Assembly (NCBI GenBank): GCA_937975525.1
Contig: CALJUJ010000176.1
Location: forward strand, 1-10,960
Direction of reading: 5' to 3'
DNA from: an uncultured bacterium
GTDB lineage: Bacteria; Desulfobacterota; Binatia; HRBIN30
DNA length: 10,960 bases
The translations under genes and the position numbers were made by a program. Within the stretch, counting starts at the first letter, position 1, and every line of letters starts with the position of its first letter. Below, piece after piece: positions 1-8,195 of the stretch. Below the pieces are notes generated by a model, which had not been told where the DNA came from, ran no database searches, and saw only the letters and a program-made list of their open reading frames with translations.

Positions 1-426
1 GCGCCAGGCGATTTCTTCGGCCCGCCGCAGCGTCTGTCGCAGGGCGCGGGCGTCATCGATCGCATGATCCGCGGGGAGTGCCGCGATGACGGCATCGCCG
101 ACGTGCTCGTCGATCCACTCGCACGCGAGCGTCAGGCAGGCCGCGGTATTGCGGCCCTCGGGTTCGACGAGGACGTGGTCGGGCGAGAGCTCCGGAAGCT
201 GCGCTGCGACCTCGACCGCATGCTCTTCGGCGGTGACGACGAGGATGCGGTCCCACCCGAACGACGGCAAGATGCGGCGAACCGTCTCCTGGAGGAAGCT
301 ACGCTCTCCGCGCAGGGGAAGAAACTGCTTGGGATGACTGCGCCGGGCGAGAGGCCAGAACCGGGTTCCGTGCCCGCCCGCCATGATCACGGCGAAGCGG
401 GGTACGCGTTTCGCCGCACGATGCAT
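1..426 (-). CDS. manC: Mannose-1-phosphate guanylyltransferase, N-terminal part (runs off the left edge)
   Basis: The enzyme transfers GMP from GTP to mannose-1-phosphate, giving GDP-mannose for surface polysaccharide and glycan synthesis in the cytoplasm. The 142 codons present show the nucleotidyltransferase signature GGHGTRFWPLARRSHPKQF at residues 17-35, with the usual GTR, WP and PKQF elements. They also show EGRNTA at 90-95 and LPADH at 117-121, whose Asp is the expected metal-binding residue. The first Met before the Rossmann strand (FAVIMAGG) is the ATG at 424-426. No strong ribosome binding site precedes it, only a weak GGCGGAA. It starts 34 bases after the stop of the small membrane protein gene, so it is probably in that operon. 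Whether a C-terminal phosphomannose isomerase domain follows cannot be seen, so the ManC symbol is provisional. Related hexose-1-phosphate nucleotidyltransferases are less likely given the PKQF and EGRNTA pair. Confidence 0.9.
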   Translation of the reverse strand, partial: MHRAAKRVPRFAVIMAGGHGTRFWPLARRSHPKQFLPLRGERSFLQETVRRILPSFGWDRILVVTAEEHAVEVAAQLPELSPDHVLVEPEGRNTAACLTLACEWIDEHVGDAVIAALPADHAIDDARALRQTLRRAEEIAWR

Positions 427-460
427 TCGAGAGCGTTCCGCCAGGGTGGATACGCCTGGT

Positions 461-757
461 TCAGAACTGGCGCTTGGCGGTCTCGAGGCTCTGATCTTCG
501 TGGCGGTGAGGGTGCCAATTTCCGTCTTTCGGCCGCTTCAGATGCAGACGGTCACCGGACAGGCGCATCAAGATGCCCGTCGGCACCGCCAGGAAGAGGT
601 AGAAGACGACCATCAAGATGCGTGTTTGGACGACGCCGATGCTGTGCGCCATCTGGGTCCAACGGTGCCACGAGGCACCGAAGAAGCCACGCTGGACGGG
701 TTGCGGCGTTTCCAGGGATGGGTTTTGCGGATCTTCGTGCTGCATCGGCTCTCTCAT
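461..757 (-). CDS. Small single-helix membrane protein, SxtJ-locus-like
   Basis: This 98-residue protein has a polar N-terminus (1-28), a Trp/Arg-rich amphipathic stretch (WHRWTQMAHSIG, 30-41), one hydrophobic segment at about 45-65 (ILMVVFYLFLAVPTGILM) and a basic tail ending SLETAKRQF. The order of a Trp-rich helix, the phrase VQTR, a Tyr-containing membrane helix with P-x-G, then MRL and a final K/R-RQF resembles short membrane proteins I recall beside sxtJ-like and carbamoyltransferase genes in polysaccharide or exosortase loci. That is family memory, not a search result. The start is the ATG at 755-757, with GAGG ten bases upstream. An internal ATG at Met5 is also possible. It sits 39 bases after the secreted protein gene and 34 bases before manC, all on one strand. 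A role in assembling or exporting a surface glycan is inference from this position; no catalytic residues are visible. Confidence 0.75.
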   Translation of the reverse strand: MREPMQHEDPQNPSLETPQPVQRGFFGASWHRWTQMAHSIGVVQTRILMVVFYLFLAVPTGILMRLSGDRLHLKRPKDGNWHPHRHEDQSLETAKRQF

Positions 758-796
758 CGTGAAATCGCCTCATATGACACGATTCGAAAGGCCATC

Positions 797-2083
797 TCAA
801 GCACCGCTTTCGCTCTCACCACCGGCCCTCTCGCCTTCGTCCGTCGGCTTCGGTGTGCCGTCGGGAACCGCCGTGGTCGGCTGCGGTGTACGGGTCGGTG
901 TCGGCGTGATGCTGCCCGTCGGCGCCGGCGAACCCGTCGGCGCCCCGGTCGTCGTCCGTGCCGCAGTCGGGCTCGGCGAGCCGTCCGGGGTCGCGGCGGC
1001 CATGGGCGTCGGCGTCCCGGCCACTCCGGGAGTCGGGGTCGAAACGCCGGGCGTTTCCGTCGCCGTTCCCACGGCCGCCTGCAGCCAGTTGCGCAATGCT
1101 CCGATCGCATCGCGTGGGGTGGGTGTCGACTCGGGCTCCTCGTAGGGCTCCTCGGCTGGCTCCTCGTCCATTGCCGCGGGCGCAGCCAACCCAGGGTCGT
1201 CGTATACCTCCGGAGCATCCTCGAGAGGCGCGGCCCGCGGTGCACTGCCGACGAAACCGGGGCCGCCAACGCCGCCCGCGTCGCGCCCACCCCCACCACT
1301 GCCCGGAAGACCGCTGCGCGCGCGTCCGCCCGGACCACTCCCGATACCGCCCGCTCCCGGATTCAGCCCACCGACCACGGGTCCGCCTTCGGACGGCTCG
1401 ACCAGGATGACGAGGCTGCCGACGAAGTCACTGACGCCACTCGCCCGAAAGCCGTTGCCCGCCACGAGGTCGATCGAGAGAAACCGGTCCTCCGGCAGGA
1501 AGCTCGCCGCCGTCACGGTCACCCGATCGATGCCGTCGTCGTAGACGTCGAGACCCTGGTCGTCGACCCCGGGGGAACGCACCTGAGTCGTATTGACGTC
1601 GAAGGAGTAGATGAACATCGAGCGATTGGGGCTGACGGCGCCGCCTTCCTCGGGGGCGTAGCGTGGAAACAAGACGGAGATTCCAGGTGTCGTCAGCCCA
1701 CCGTCGAAATAGAGGTTTACCGCGAACCTTTGGTACTGATCGGTCGCCGTGATCGGGCCCGGCTCGCCGACGATGGTGAAGAAGTTCTCGCCCTCGACGA
1801 GCGGGATGTCGACCATGAAATCGCCCCCGTTCAGAGGACGCGGCCGCCCGGTGATGCTCTGCGGCGGCAGCCCCTCGTAGACGGCCAGCCCGAACCAGCG
1901 ACCCGACACCACGGTTCGCCACAGGTGTGTCTCGGGGTTCTCGGGACGATCGAGAGTGTCGATTCCGCTCGGCGTGCCGAAATCGTCGGTCGAGTAGACC
2001 ATCACCCCGCTCAACGTCGCGGCAACCGCCGGCGAGGCGCACGATGCCACGAGCAGGCAGCTGCCAATCGCGAGGGCTCTCAT
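797..2083 (-). CDS. Uncharacterised secreted protein with Gly-rich hinge and Thr/Pro-rich tail
   Basis: The 428-residue product begins with an export signal (MRALAIGSCLLVASCASPAVAA). It contains both a possible lipobox (VASC, Cys15) and a signal peptidase I site after AVA (about residues 19-22), so it may be a lipoprotein or a periplasmic or extracellular protein. Residues about 23-230 are beta-strand-like, rich in alternating hydrophobics, with phrases such as DIPLVEGENFFTIVGEPG and FAVNLYFDGG. Residues 233-280 are Gly-rich, 285-320 are acidic with Pro, and 340-415 are Thr/Pro/Ser-rich, including TPTPTRTPQPT and a repeated APTGS unit. The chosen ATG is at 2081-2083 because the signal sequence begins there; the frame stays open upstream to about 2236, but that extension is not signal-like. 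It leads the operon with the small membrane protein and manC. I do not recognise a named family. A surface-anchored or cell-envelope role is inference. Confidence 0.75.
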   Translation of the reverse strand: MRALAIGSCLLVASCASPAVAATLSGVMVYSTDDFGTPSGIDTLDRPENPETHLWRTVVSGRWFGLAVYEGLPPQSITGRPRPLNGGDFMVDIPLVEGENFFTIVGEPGPITATDQYQRFAVNLYFDGGLTTPGISVLFPRYAPEEGGAVSPNRSMFIYSFDVNTTQVRSPGVDDQGLDVYDDGIDRVTVTAASFLPEDRFLSIDLVAGNGFRASGVSDFVGSLVILVEPSEGGPVVGGLNPGAGGIGSGPGGRARSGLPGSGGGGRDAGGVGGPGFVGSAPRAAPLEDAPEVYDDPGLAAPAAMDEEPAEEPYEEPESTPTPRDAIGALRNWLQAAVGTATETPGVSTPTPGVAGTPTPMAAATPDGSPSPTAARTTTGAPTGSPAPTGSITPTPTRTPQPTTAVPDGTPKPTDEGERAGGESESGA

Positions 2084-2091
2084 CGCGCGCA

Positions 2092-2120
2092 ACCATAAAC
2101 GCGCCAGCGGCCCCCGACAA
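2092..2120 (-). promoter_or_regulatory. Candidate sigma-70-type promoter for the secreted protein operon
   Basis: Read on the minus strand, TTGTCG (2120-2115) and TATGGT (2097-2092) are separated by exactly 17 bases. Each matches the sigma-70 consensus hexamer at four of six positions. The -10 element ends only eight bases before the ATG, so transcription would begin at or next to the start codon. This fits the absence of a Shine-Dalgarno sequence there. It could be a chance match in GC-rich DNA. Confidence 0.3.
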
Positions 2121-2257
2121 GTGGGAACGACCGGCGACCCACCCGGGACGGCGGATTCGCCAACGTCGCCGCAAGATGGCTTCCGCACTGCGCCCGAAGT
2201 CGATACCCTTCCCTTTGAACCCAGGGGAGAAGGCAAACGACCCGAGCTCAGATCGGC

Positions 2258-3415
2258 ATGAGGGATTCATCGAGCGCGCCTCCGGAAGGCTCCACGCACC
2301 CTGCACGCCGCCGCACGACGACGCCCCAGGAGACCGCGCCCAGCGGCAGCGCCGAGCCGGGCAACGGACCAGCCACTTCCGAGCCTTCGCTGGCAGCGTC
2401 GGCCTACTTCGGCGGACGCGAGGTTCCCGCTCTACTCGGACGGGACGAGGAGGCTGCGTTGACTCATCGCCTCGCCGAGCGGCGGCGGCGCATCCAGTCC
2501 CTGTTGGACCATGGCCTGGGCGTACTCGGGGTCGACGTGCCAGGCGACGACGGGACCGACGACTTCCGCGAACGACGCGCTTTGGAGGTTCTTGCCGCGG
2601 CGCGACGCGTCGCTGCCGACGCCGCAGCGGGGCCCGCGAAGTCCCACGACGAGGCGGTGACCTTCATTGCCGAGGTCGAGGCGGCCCTTGAGGAGTATCG
2701 CACCGTGCGCGACGCGCTCCTGGAGGCGAACATGCGTCTGGTCCTGGCGCTGGCCCGTCGCTATCGCCGCACCGGCGCACCGATGCTCGATCTCGTTCAA
2801 GAAGGGACTCTGGGACTGCTGCGCGCCATCGAGAAGTTCGACCCAGCGAGAGACGTTCGCTTCAGCACGTACGCGGCCTGGTGGATCTGGCAACAGATCG
2901 GTCGCGCCGGCGACGAGCACGCGACGCTGATCCGGACGCCCCTGCACTGGCACCAGCTACGGCGCAAGCTCAATCGCGAAGCCCAGCGCTTCGAGTCGCT
3001 CGGAGTACCGTTTCAACGCGAGCAGCTCGCGGAGGCGAGCGGCGTCGCCGCGGGTCGGGTAGACGCGGTCAGCCAGAGCTTCATCTGCCTATCGCTTTCG
3101 TCGCCGATGGCGAACGACGACGACGACCGCACGCTCGAGGACACGATCCCGAGTGAATCGTTGCGTCCGGAAGCGTCGATGCATGCCGCCGACCTGTCAG
3201 AGCAACTCGAGAAGGCGTTGGCGCAACTCCCGCAACGAGAAGCGGACGTGCTGCGCCTGCGCTTCGGGACTTCGGAGTCCGTCCCGTCGACCCTCGAAGA
3301 GATCGGCGTGCGCTATGGTGTCAGTCGCGAGCGCGTCCGTCAGATCGAGGCACGCGCCCTCAAGCGGCTGCTGCCCATCTGCGAACGAACGGGACTGCGT
3401 TCGTACTTCGAATGA
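2258..3415 (+). CDS. RNA polymerase sigma factor, sigma-70 family (RpoD/RpoS-like, group 2 type)
   Basis: The 385-residue protein directs RNA polymerase to a set of promoters. After a disordered Pro/Ser/Thr N-terminus (1-45) come a region 1.2-like segment (YFGGREVPALLGRDEEAALT, 50-69), a non-conserved spacer (about 80-150), and region 2 (EANMRLVLALARRY, then DLVQEGTLGLLRAIEKFD at 178-195 and RFSTYAAWWIWQQIGRA at 201-217). Region 3 covers about 245-300. Region 4 spans 318-373, with helix-turn-helix STLEEIGVRYGVSRERVRQIE. The region 4.2 contacts SRERVRQ match consensus -35 readers. In region 2.4, WWIWQ replaces the usual WWIRQ. Region 1.1 of primary sigma factors is absent, so it is probably an alternative sigma rather than the main RpoD. 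The ATG at 2258 is the only ATG or GTG between the upstream in-frame stop and the N-terminal domain. It has no good ribosome binding site close by; a GGGGAGAAGG run lies about 25 bases upstream. It diverges from the secreted protein gene. Confidence 0.93.
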   Translation: MRDSSSAPPEGSTHPARRRTTTPQETAPSGSAEPGNGPATSEPSLAASAYFGGREVPALLGRDEEAALTHRLAERRRRIQSLLDHGLGVLGVDVPGDDGTDDFRERRALEVLAAARRVAADAAAGPAKSHDEAVTFIAEVEAALEEYRTVRDALLEANMRLVLALARRYRRTGAPMLDLVQEGTLGLLRAIEKFDPARDVRFSTYAAWWIWQQIGRAGDEHATLIRTPLHWHQLRRKLNREAQRFESLGVPFQREQLAEASGVAAGRVDAVSQSFICLSLSSPMANDDDDRTLEDTIPSESLRPEASMHAADLSEQLEKALAQLPQREADVLRLRFGTSESVPSTLEEIGVRYGVSRERVRQIEARALKRLLPICERTGLRSYFE

Positions 3416-3440
3416 TCGCGCCACGACGGCGATTGCGGGT

Positions 3441-3459
3441 CGCTGCAAACGAAGCAGCG
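3441..3459 (+). terminator. Weak hairpin after the sigma factor gene
   Basis: CGCTGC (3441-3446) and GCAGCG (3454-3459) form a perfect 6-bp stem with a 7-base AAACGAA loop, 25 bases after the sigma stop codon. There is no T-run downstream, so it is a poor intrinsic terminator. It could be only a local structure in a 153-base intergenic stretch that otherwise shows nothing clear. Confidence 0.2.
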
Positions 3460-3557
3460 CGCGGCACTACGCCATCAACCCGAGTGTCGGCCCCGCATTT
3501 GCCTCGCCGCCGAGTCACGGCTAGTACTCGACGCAGTTCCCCGATCAGACGAAAGGA

Positions 3558-3563
3558 AAGGAG
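3558..3563 (+). promoter_or_regulatory. Ribosome binding site that sets a GTG start
   Basis: AAGGAG lies five bases before the GTG at 3569, within a purine run GAAAGGAAAGGAG (3551-3563). This is strong evidence that the isomerase gene starts at this GTG and suggests good translation. Confidence 0.8.
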
Positions 3564-3568
3564 TTCCC

Positions 3569-4261
3569 GTGCAGATCAAATCGTTCGCACTCGGTGCGTT
3601 CCTCCTGATGCTGGCGGCGCCGGTTGTGGCAGCCGACGGCGAGGAAGCCGATCAAGAAACACTCTACGCTCTCGGCGTGGCACTGACCCAGAGTTTGCAG
3701 AGCCTTCACCTCAAGCCCAACGAAGTCGAACACGTCGCCAAGGGGCTGAGCGACGGCTTGCTGGGCAAGGCTGACGGCGTCAACCTCGGCGATTTCCGTG
3801 CGAAGTTCCAGGCTCTCGCCCAGGCGCGCGCGAAGGAGATCGCCGACCGCGAGCGCAAGGCCTCGGAGGCGTTCCTGGCGGAAGCGGTCAAGCAAGAAGG
3901 TGCCGTCAAGACGGAGTCCGGCTTGGTCTACCAGGAGATCAAGGCCGGCACGGGTGACTCGCCCACGGCGACCGACAAGGTCAAGGTGCACTACCACGGC
4001 ACCCTGATCGACGGCACGGTCTTCGACAGCTCGGTCGATCGTGGCCAGCCGACGGTCTTCCGCCTCAATGGTGTGATCAAGTGCTGGACCGAGGGCGTGC
4101 AGAAGATGAAGGTCGGCGGCAAGAGCAAGCTGATCTGCCCGTCGGACATCGCCTACGGCGACCGTGGCTCTCCCCCGAAGATCAACCCCGGCGCGACTCT
4201 CGTATTCGAGGTCGAGCTGCTCGAGATCGAATCGGCAGAGGCAGCCAAGCCTGCGGAGTGA
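3569..4261 (+). CDS. FKBP-type peptidyl-prolyl cis-trans isomerase, Mip/FkpA-like, exported
   Basis: The enzyme speeds cis-trans isomerisation of X-Pro bonds and probably helps fold exported proteins in the periplasm or at the outer membrane. The 230-residue product has a signal peptide (MQIKSFALGAFLLMLAAPVVAA, cleavage near 21-22). A helical N-terminal domain (about 28-108) follows, typical of the dimerisation domain of Mip and FkpA, and then an FKBP_C domain (about 118-222). Pocket residues are present: Tyr142 and Phe152-Asp153 in VHYHGTLIDGTVFDSS, Trp173 in CWTEGV, Tyr196 in AYG and Phe213 near the last strand. Length matches the Mip/FkpA group. The GTG start is supported by a well-placed AAGGAG and by the signal peptide beginning there. 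Two cysteines flank the pocket (172 and 190), which is notable for an exported protein. The gene lies 153 bases after the sigma factor and is followed by a perfect hairpin. Confidence 0.95.
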   Translation: MQIKSFALGAFLLMLAAPVVAADGEEADQETLYALGVALTQSLQSLHLKPNEVEHVAKGLSDGLLGKADGVNLGDFRAKFQALAQARAKEIADRERKASEAFLAEAVKQEGAVKTESGLVYQEIKAGTGDSPTATDKVKVHYHGTLIDGTVFDSSVDRGQPTVFRLNGVIKCWTEGVQKMKVGGKSKLICPSDIAYGDRGSPPKINPGATLVFEVELLEIESAEAAKPAE

Positions 4262-4309
4262 CGCCGGAGCGAAGGCTTTCTACCTTCCTCCGCGATCGAG
4301 ACGCGCTAC

Positions 4310-4340
4310 GATGCGGCGGGGGCTCGTCCCCCGCCGCATC
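4310..4340 (+). terminator. Perfect 13-bp GC-rich hairpin between the FKBP and acyltransferase genes
   Basis: GATGCGGCGGGGG (4310-4322) and CCCCCGCCGCATC (4328-4340) are exact reverse complements with a five-base CTCGT loop. The structure is followed by CGTTTGG, only a short T-run. It begins 48 bases after the FKBP stop and ends 14 bases before the next ATG. The likeliest role is a terminator for the FKBP gene. Because it is so close to the next start it could also act as a leader structure of that gene. Confidence 0.6.
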
Positions 4341-4354
4341 CGTTTGGCGCCACC

Positions 4355-5509
4355 ATGAAGCTTCGCCTCCTCGATCGTCTCGCCGACATACCTCCTAGCG
4401 CCTGGAACGAGCTCGTCGGCGAAGAGTCTCCCTTCCTCGAGTGGGAGTGGCTCTCGTCGCTCGAAGAGTCGGGTTGCGTGTCGCCGGACACGGGTTGGGC
4501 GCCGCGTCACCTGACCGCGTGGGACGGCGACGATCTCGTCGCTGCCTGTCCGGTCTATCTGAAGGGACACAGTCAGGGAGAATTCGTCTTCGACCAGGGA
4601 TGGGCCGAGGCGGCTCACCGGGCCGGAATCCCCTACTATCCCAAGATCCTCGTCGGCATTCCCTTCACCCCGGCGACCGGCCGCCGGCTTCTGGTGCGCG
4701 ACGCAGCCGATCGCGACCGAATCGGTGGCGCGATGGCGGGTGCGCTGCGGCGCTTGTGCGACGACAACGAGTTCTCTTCGGTTCACGTGAACTTCGGCCT
4801 GCCGGACGAGACCGAATGGCTCCGCGCCGCGGGCTTCGAGCGCCGCGTCGGCGTGCAGTTCATGTGGATCAATCCGGGCTGGAGGTCCTTCGACGACTAC
4901 CTGGCGGCGTTCCGAAGCAAGCGCCGGGTGCAGATCAAGCGCGAGCGCCGTGCCCTGCGCGAGCAGGGAATCACCGTAGAAGTCCTCGGTGGCGACGACC
5001 TTCCCGATGCGATGTTCCCGACGATGTTCGCGCTCTACAAGTCGACCATCGACAAGCTGTACTGGGGGCGTCAGTACCTCAACCGCGCGCTGTTCGATCT
5101 GTTGCGACAACGCTGGAAGCATCGCCTACGCTTCTTCGTGGCGCGGCGCGACGACGCCGTGATCGCCGGAACGTTCACCGTGGCCAAGGGCACGACCCTA
5201 TACGGTCGCTACTGGGGGACCTTCGAAGACGTCCGCTATCTCCACTTCAACGTCTGCTACTACGCCGCGATCGAATACTGTTTGAGCGCCGGGCTGGGCC
5301 GCTTCGAGCCCGGCGCGGGCGGCGATTTCAAGTACCTCCGCGGATTCGATGCGCAGCCCACGGAGAGCATGCACTACATTCGCGATCCTCGCCTCTCGGC
5401 GGCGGTGCACGACCATCTGCGGCGAGAGCGTGACGCCGTCGGCGACGAAATCGCCTGGCTCGACGAGCACAGCCCCCTCGTGCACCGCACGACGGACGAC
5501 GAGGCGTGA
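4355..5509 (+). CDS. FemAB-like / GNAT-superfamily N-acyltransferase of the COG3146 (PF04339) type
   Basis: The 384-residue protein belongs by its phrasing to the FemAB_like family annotated as a peptidogalycan biosynthesis/recognition protein or GNAT acyltransferase. Family landmarks are SPFLEWEWLSSLEESGCV (25-42), KILVGIPFTPATGRRLL (97-113), a QFMWIN strand (168-173), the basic run FRSKRRVQIKRERRALREQG (186-205), LYKST and YWGRQYL (227-242), and GRYWGTFEDVRYLHFNVCYY (284-303). The closing block contains GLGRFEPGAGGDFKYLRGF. Two GNAT-like folds in tandem are expected for the family. The true substrate is not established; an aminoacyl or acyl transfer in the envelope is only suggested by homology. 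The start at 4355 fits the family N-terminus. No Shine-Dalgarno sequence is visible, because the upstream bases are taken up by the 13-bp hairpin. The gene converges on clpA, with stops six bases apart. Confidence 0.88.
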   Translation: MKLRLLDRLADIPPSAWNELVGEESPFLEWEWLSSLEESGCVSPDTGWAPRHLTAWDGDDLVAACPVYLKGHSQGEFVFDQGWAEAAHRAGIPYYPKILVGIPFTPATGRRLLVRDAADRDRIGGAMAGALRRLCDDNEFSSVHVNFGLPDETEWLRAAGFERRVGVQFMWINPGWRSFDDYLAAFRSKRRVQIKRERRALREQGITVEVLGGDDLPDAMFPTMFALYKSTIDKLYWGRQYLNRALFDLLRQRWKHRLRFFVARRDDAVIAGTFTVAKGTTLYGRYWGTFEDVRYLHFNVCYYAAIEYCLSAGLGRFEPGAGGDFKYLRGFDAQPTESMHYIRDPRLSAAVHDHLRRERDAVGDEIAWLDEHSPLVHRTTDDEA

Positions 5510-5515
5510 GTCACC

Positions 5516-5527
<12 letters not shown>
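5498..5527. terminator. Imperfect hairpin spanning both convergent stop codons
   Basis: GACGAGGCGTGAG (5498-5510) and CTCATGCGTCGAC (5515-5527) pair at 10 of 13 Watson-Crick positions plus one G-U, with a TCAC loop. The stem covers the stop codons of both the acyltransferase gene and clpA. With no T-runs it is at best a weak two-way terminator. Coding constraint could have produced it by chance. Confidence 0.25.
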
Positions 5528-7771
<2,244 letters not shown>

Positions 7772-7773
7772 CC

Positions 7774-8115
7774 TCACGCCTCCTCCAGGCTGGCGCGCAG
7801 CGGAAACTCGTGCTCCCGGGCCAGGGCATGGACCTGGGAGACACGGGTTTCTGCGATCTCGAACGTGTAAACGCCCGCGACGCCGACTCCGTTGCGGTGC
7901 ACGTGCAGCATGATTTGCACGGCTTCACCTTCCGAGCGGTGGAAGATCGACTGGAGAATGAAAACGACGAACTCCATCGTCGTGTAGTCGTCGTTGTGCA
8001 GGAGGACCTTGTACATCCGCGGCTTCCCAAGCTTGCGCTTGGTCTGCCGCTCGGTCACGACCCCGACGTCACCGTCGGGCGTATCGCTCCCCAAGCGATC
8101 ACGACGCTCGGACAT
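7774..8115 (-). CDS. clpS: ATP-dependent Clp protease adaptor ClpS
   Basis: ClpS binds proteins with bulky hydrophobic N-terminal residues and hands them to ClpA for degradation by ClpP. The 113-residue product has a flexible N-terminal tail (1-32) and a core beginning KPRMYKVLLHNDDYTTMEFV. This holds the conserved NDDYT-MEF segment whose Asn and Asp residues contact the substrate amino group, and whose Met acts as the pocket gate in known ClpS structures. Further landmarks are LHVHRNG, carrying the conserved His, GVYTFEIAET and the EHEFPLRASLEEA end. Length and motifs are ordinary for the family. The start at 8113-8115 is the first ATG of the frame, with no clear ribosome binding site. A shorter start is possible because the tail is variable. 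The stop lies two bases before the preferred clpA start, consistent with a clpS-clpA operon and with their shared function. Confidence 0.96.
   Translation of the reverse strand: MSERRDRLGSDTPDGDVGVVTERQTKRKLGKPRMYKVLLHNDDYTTMEFVVFILQSIFHRSEGEAVQIMLHVHRNGVGVAGVYTFEIAETRVSQVHALAREHEFPLRASLEEA
7779..7786 (-). promoter_or_regulatory. Ribosome binding site of clpA inside the end of clpS
   Basis: On the minus strand GGAGGAGG lies seven bases before the ATG at 7771 but only one base before the competing GTG at 7777. This favours the ATG. The site is within the last codons of clpS (encoding LEEA), so translation of the two genes is probably coupled. Confidence 0.75.
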
Positions 8116-8151
8116 GGGCAGAGACTAGCACCCCTGCGAAGACGTTCCAGC

Positions 8152-8190
8152 CCGAAGCACCGAGCTTCGGCGGTGCCGCGGCCACCGCCG
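8152..8190 (-). terminator. Overlapping hairpins downstream of tkt
   Basis: Two perfect stems share three bases. CGGCGGTG (8168-8175) pairs with CACCGCCG (8183-8190) around a 7-base loop, and CCGAAGC (8152-8158) pairs with GCTTCGG (8164-8170) around a 5-base loop. They lie 5-43 bases after the tkt stop in the 80-base gap before clpS. No T-run follows on the minus strand, so they may be a factor-dependent end or mutually exclusive structures. The gap suggests tkt is not tightly coupled to clpS. Confidence 0.4.
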
Positions 8191-8195
8191 GACGA

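Noticed and set aside
383..2098. A 571-codon open frame on the plus strand
   Set aside because: It lies antisense to the secreted protein and small membrane protein genes, is dominated by Arg, Ala and Gly, and shows no recognisable motif. Long antisense frames are common in GC-rich DNA.
1428..2306. A 292-codon minus-strand frame overlapping the secreted protein gene
   Set aside because: Its translation is Arg/Gly-rich without a signal or domain. The other minus frame has a signal peptide and beta-rich body.
3511..3530. CGAGT/ACTCG inverted repeat upstream of the FKBP gene
   Set aside because: It has only five base pairs with a ten-base spacer, expected by chance, and no promoter elements align with it.
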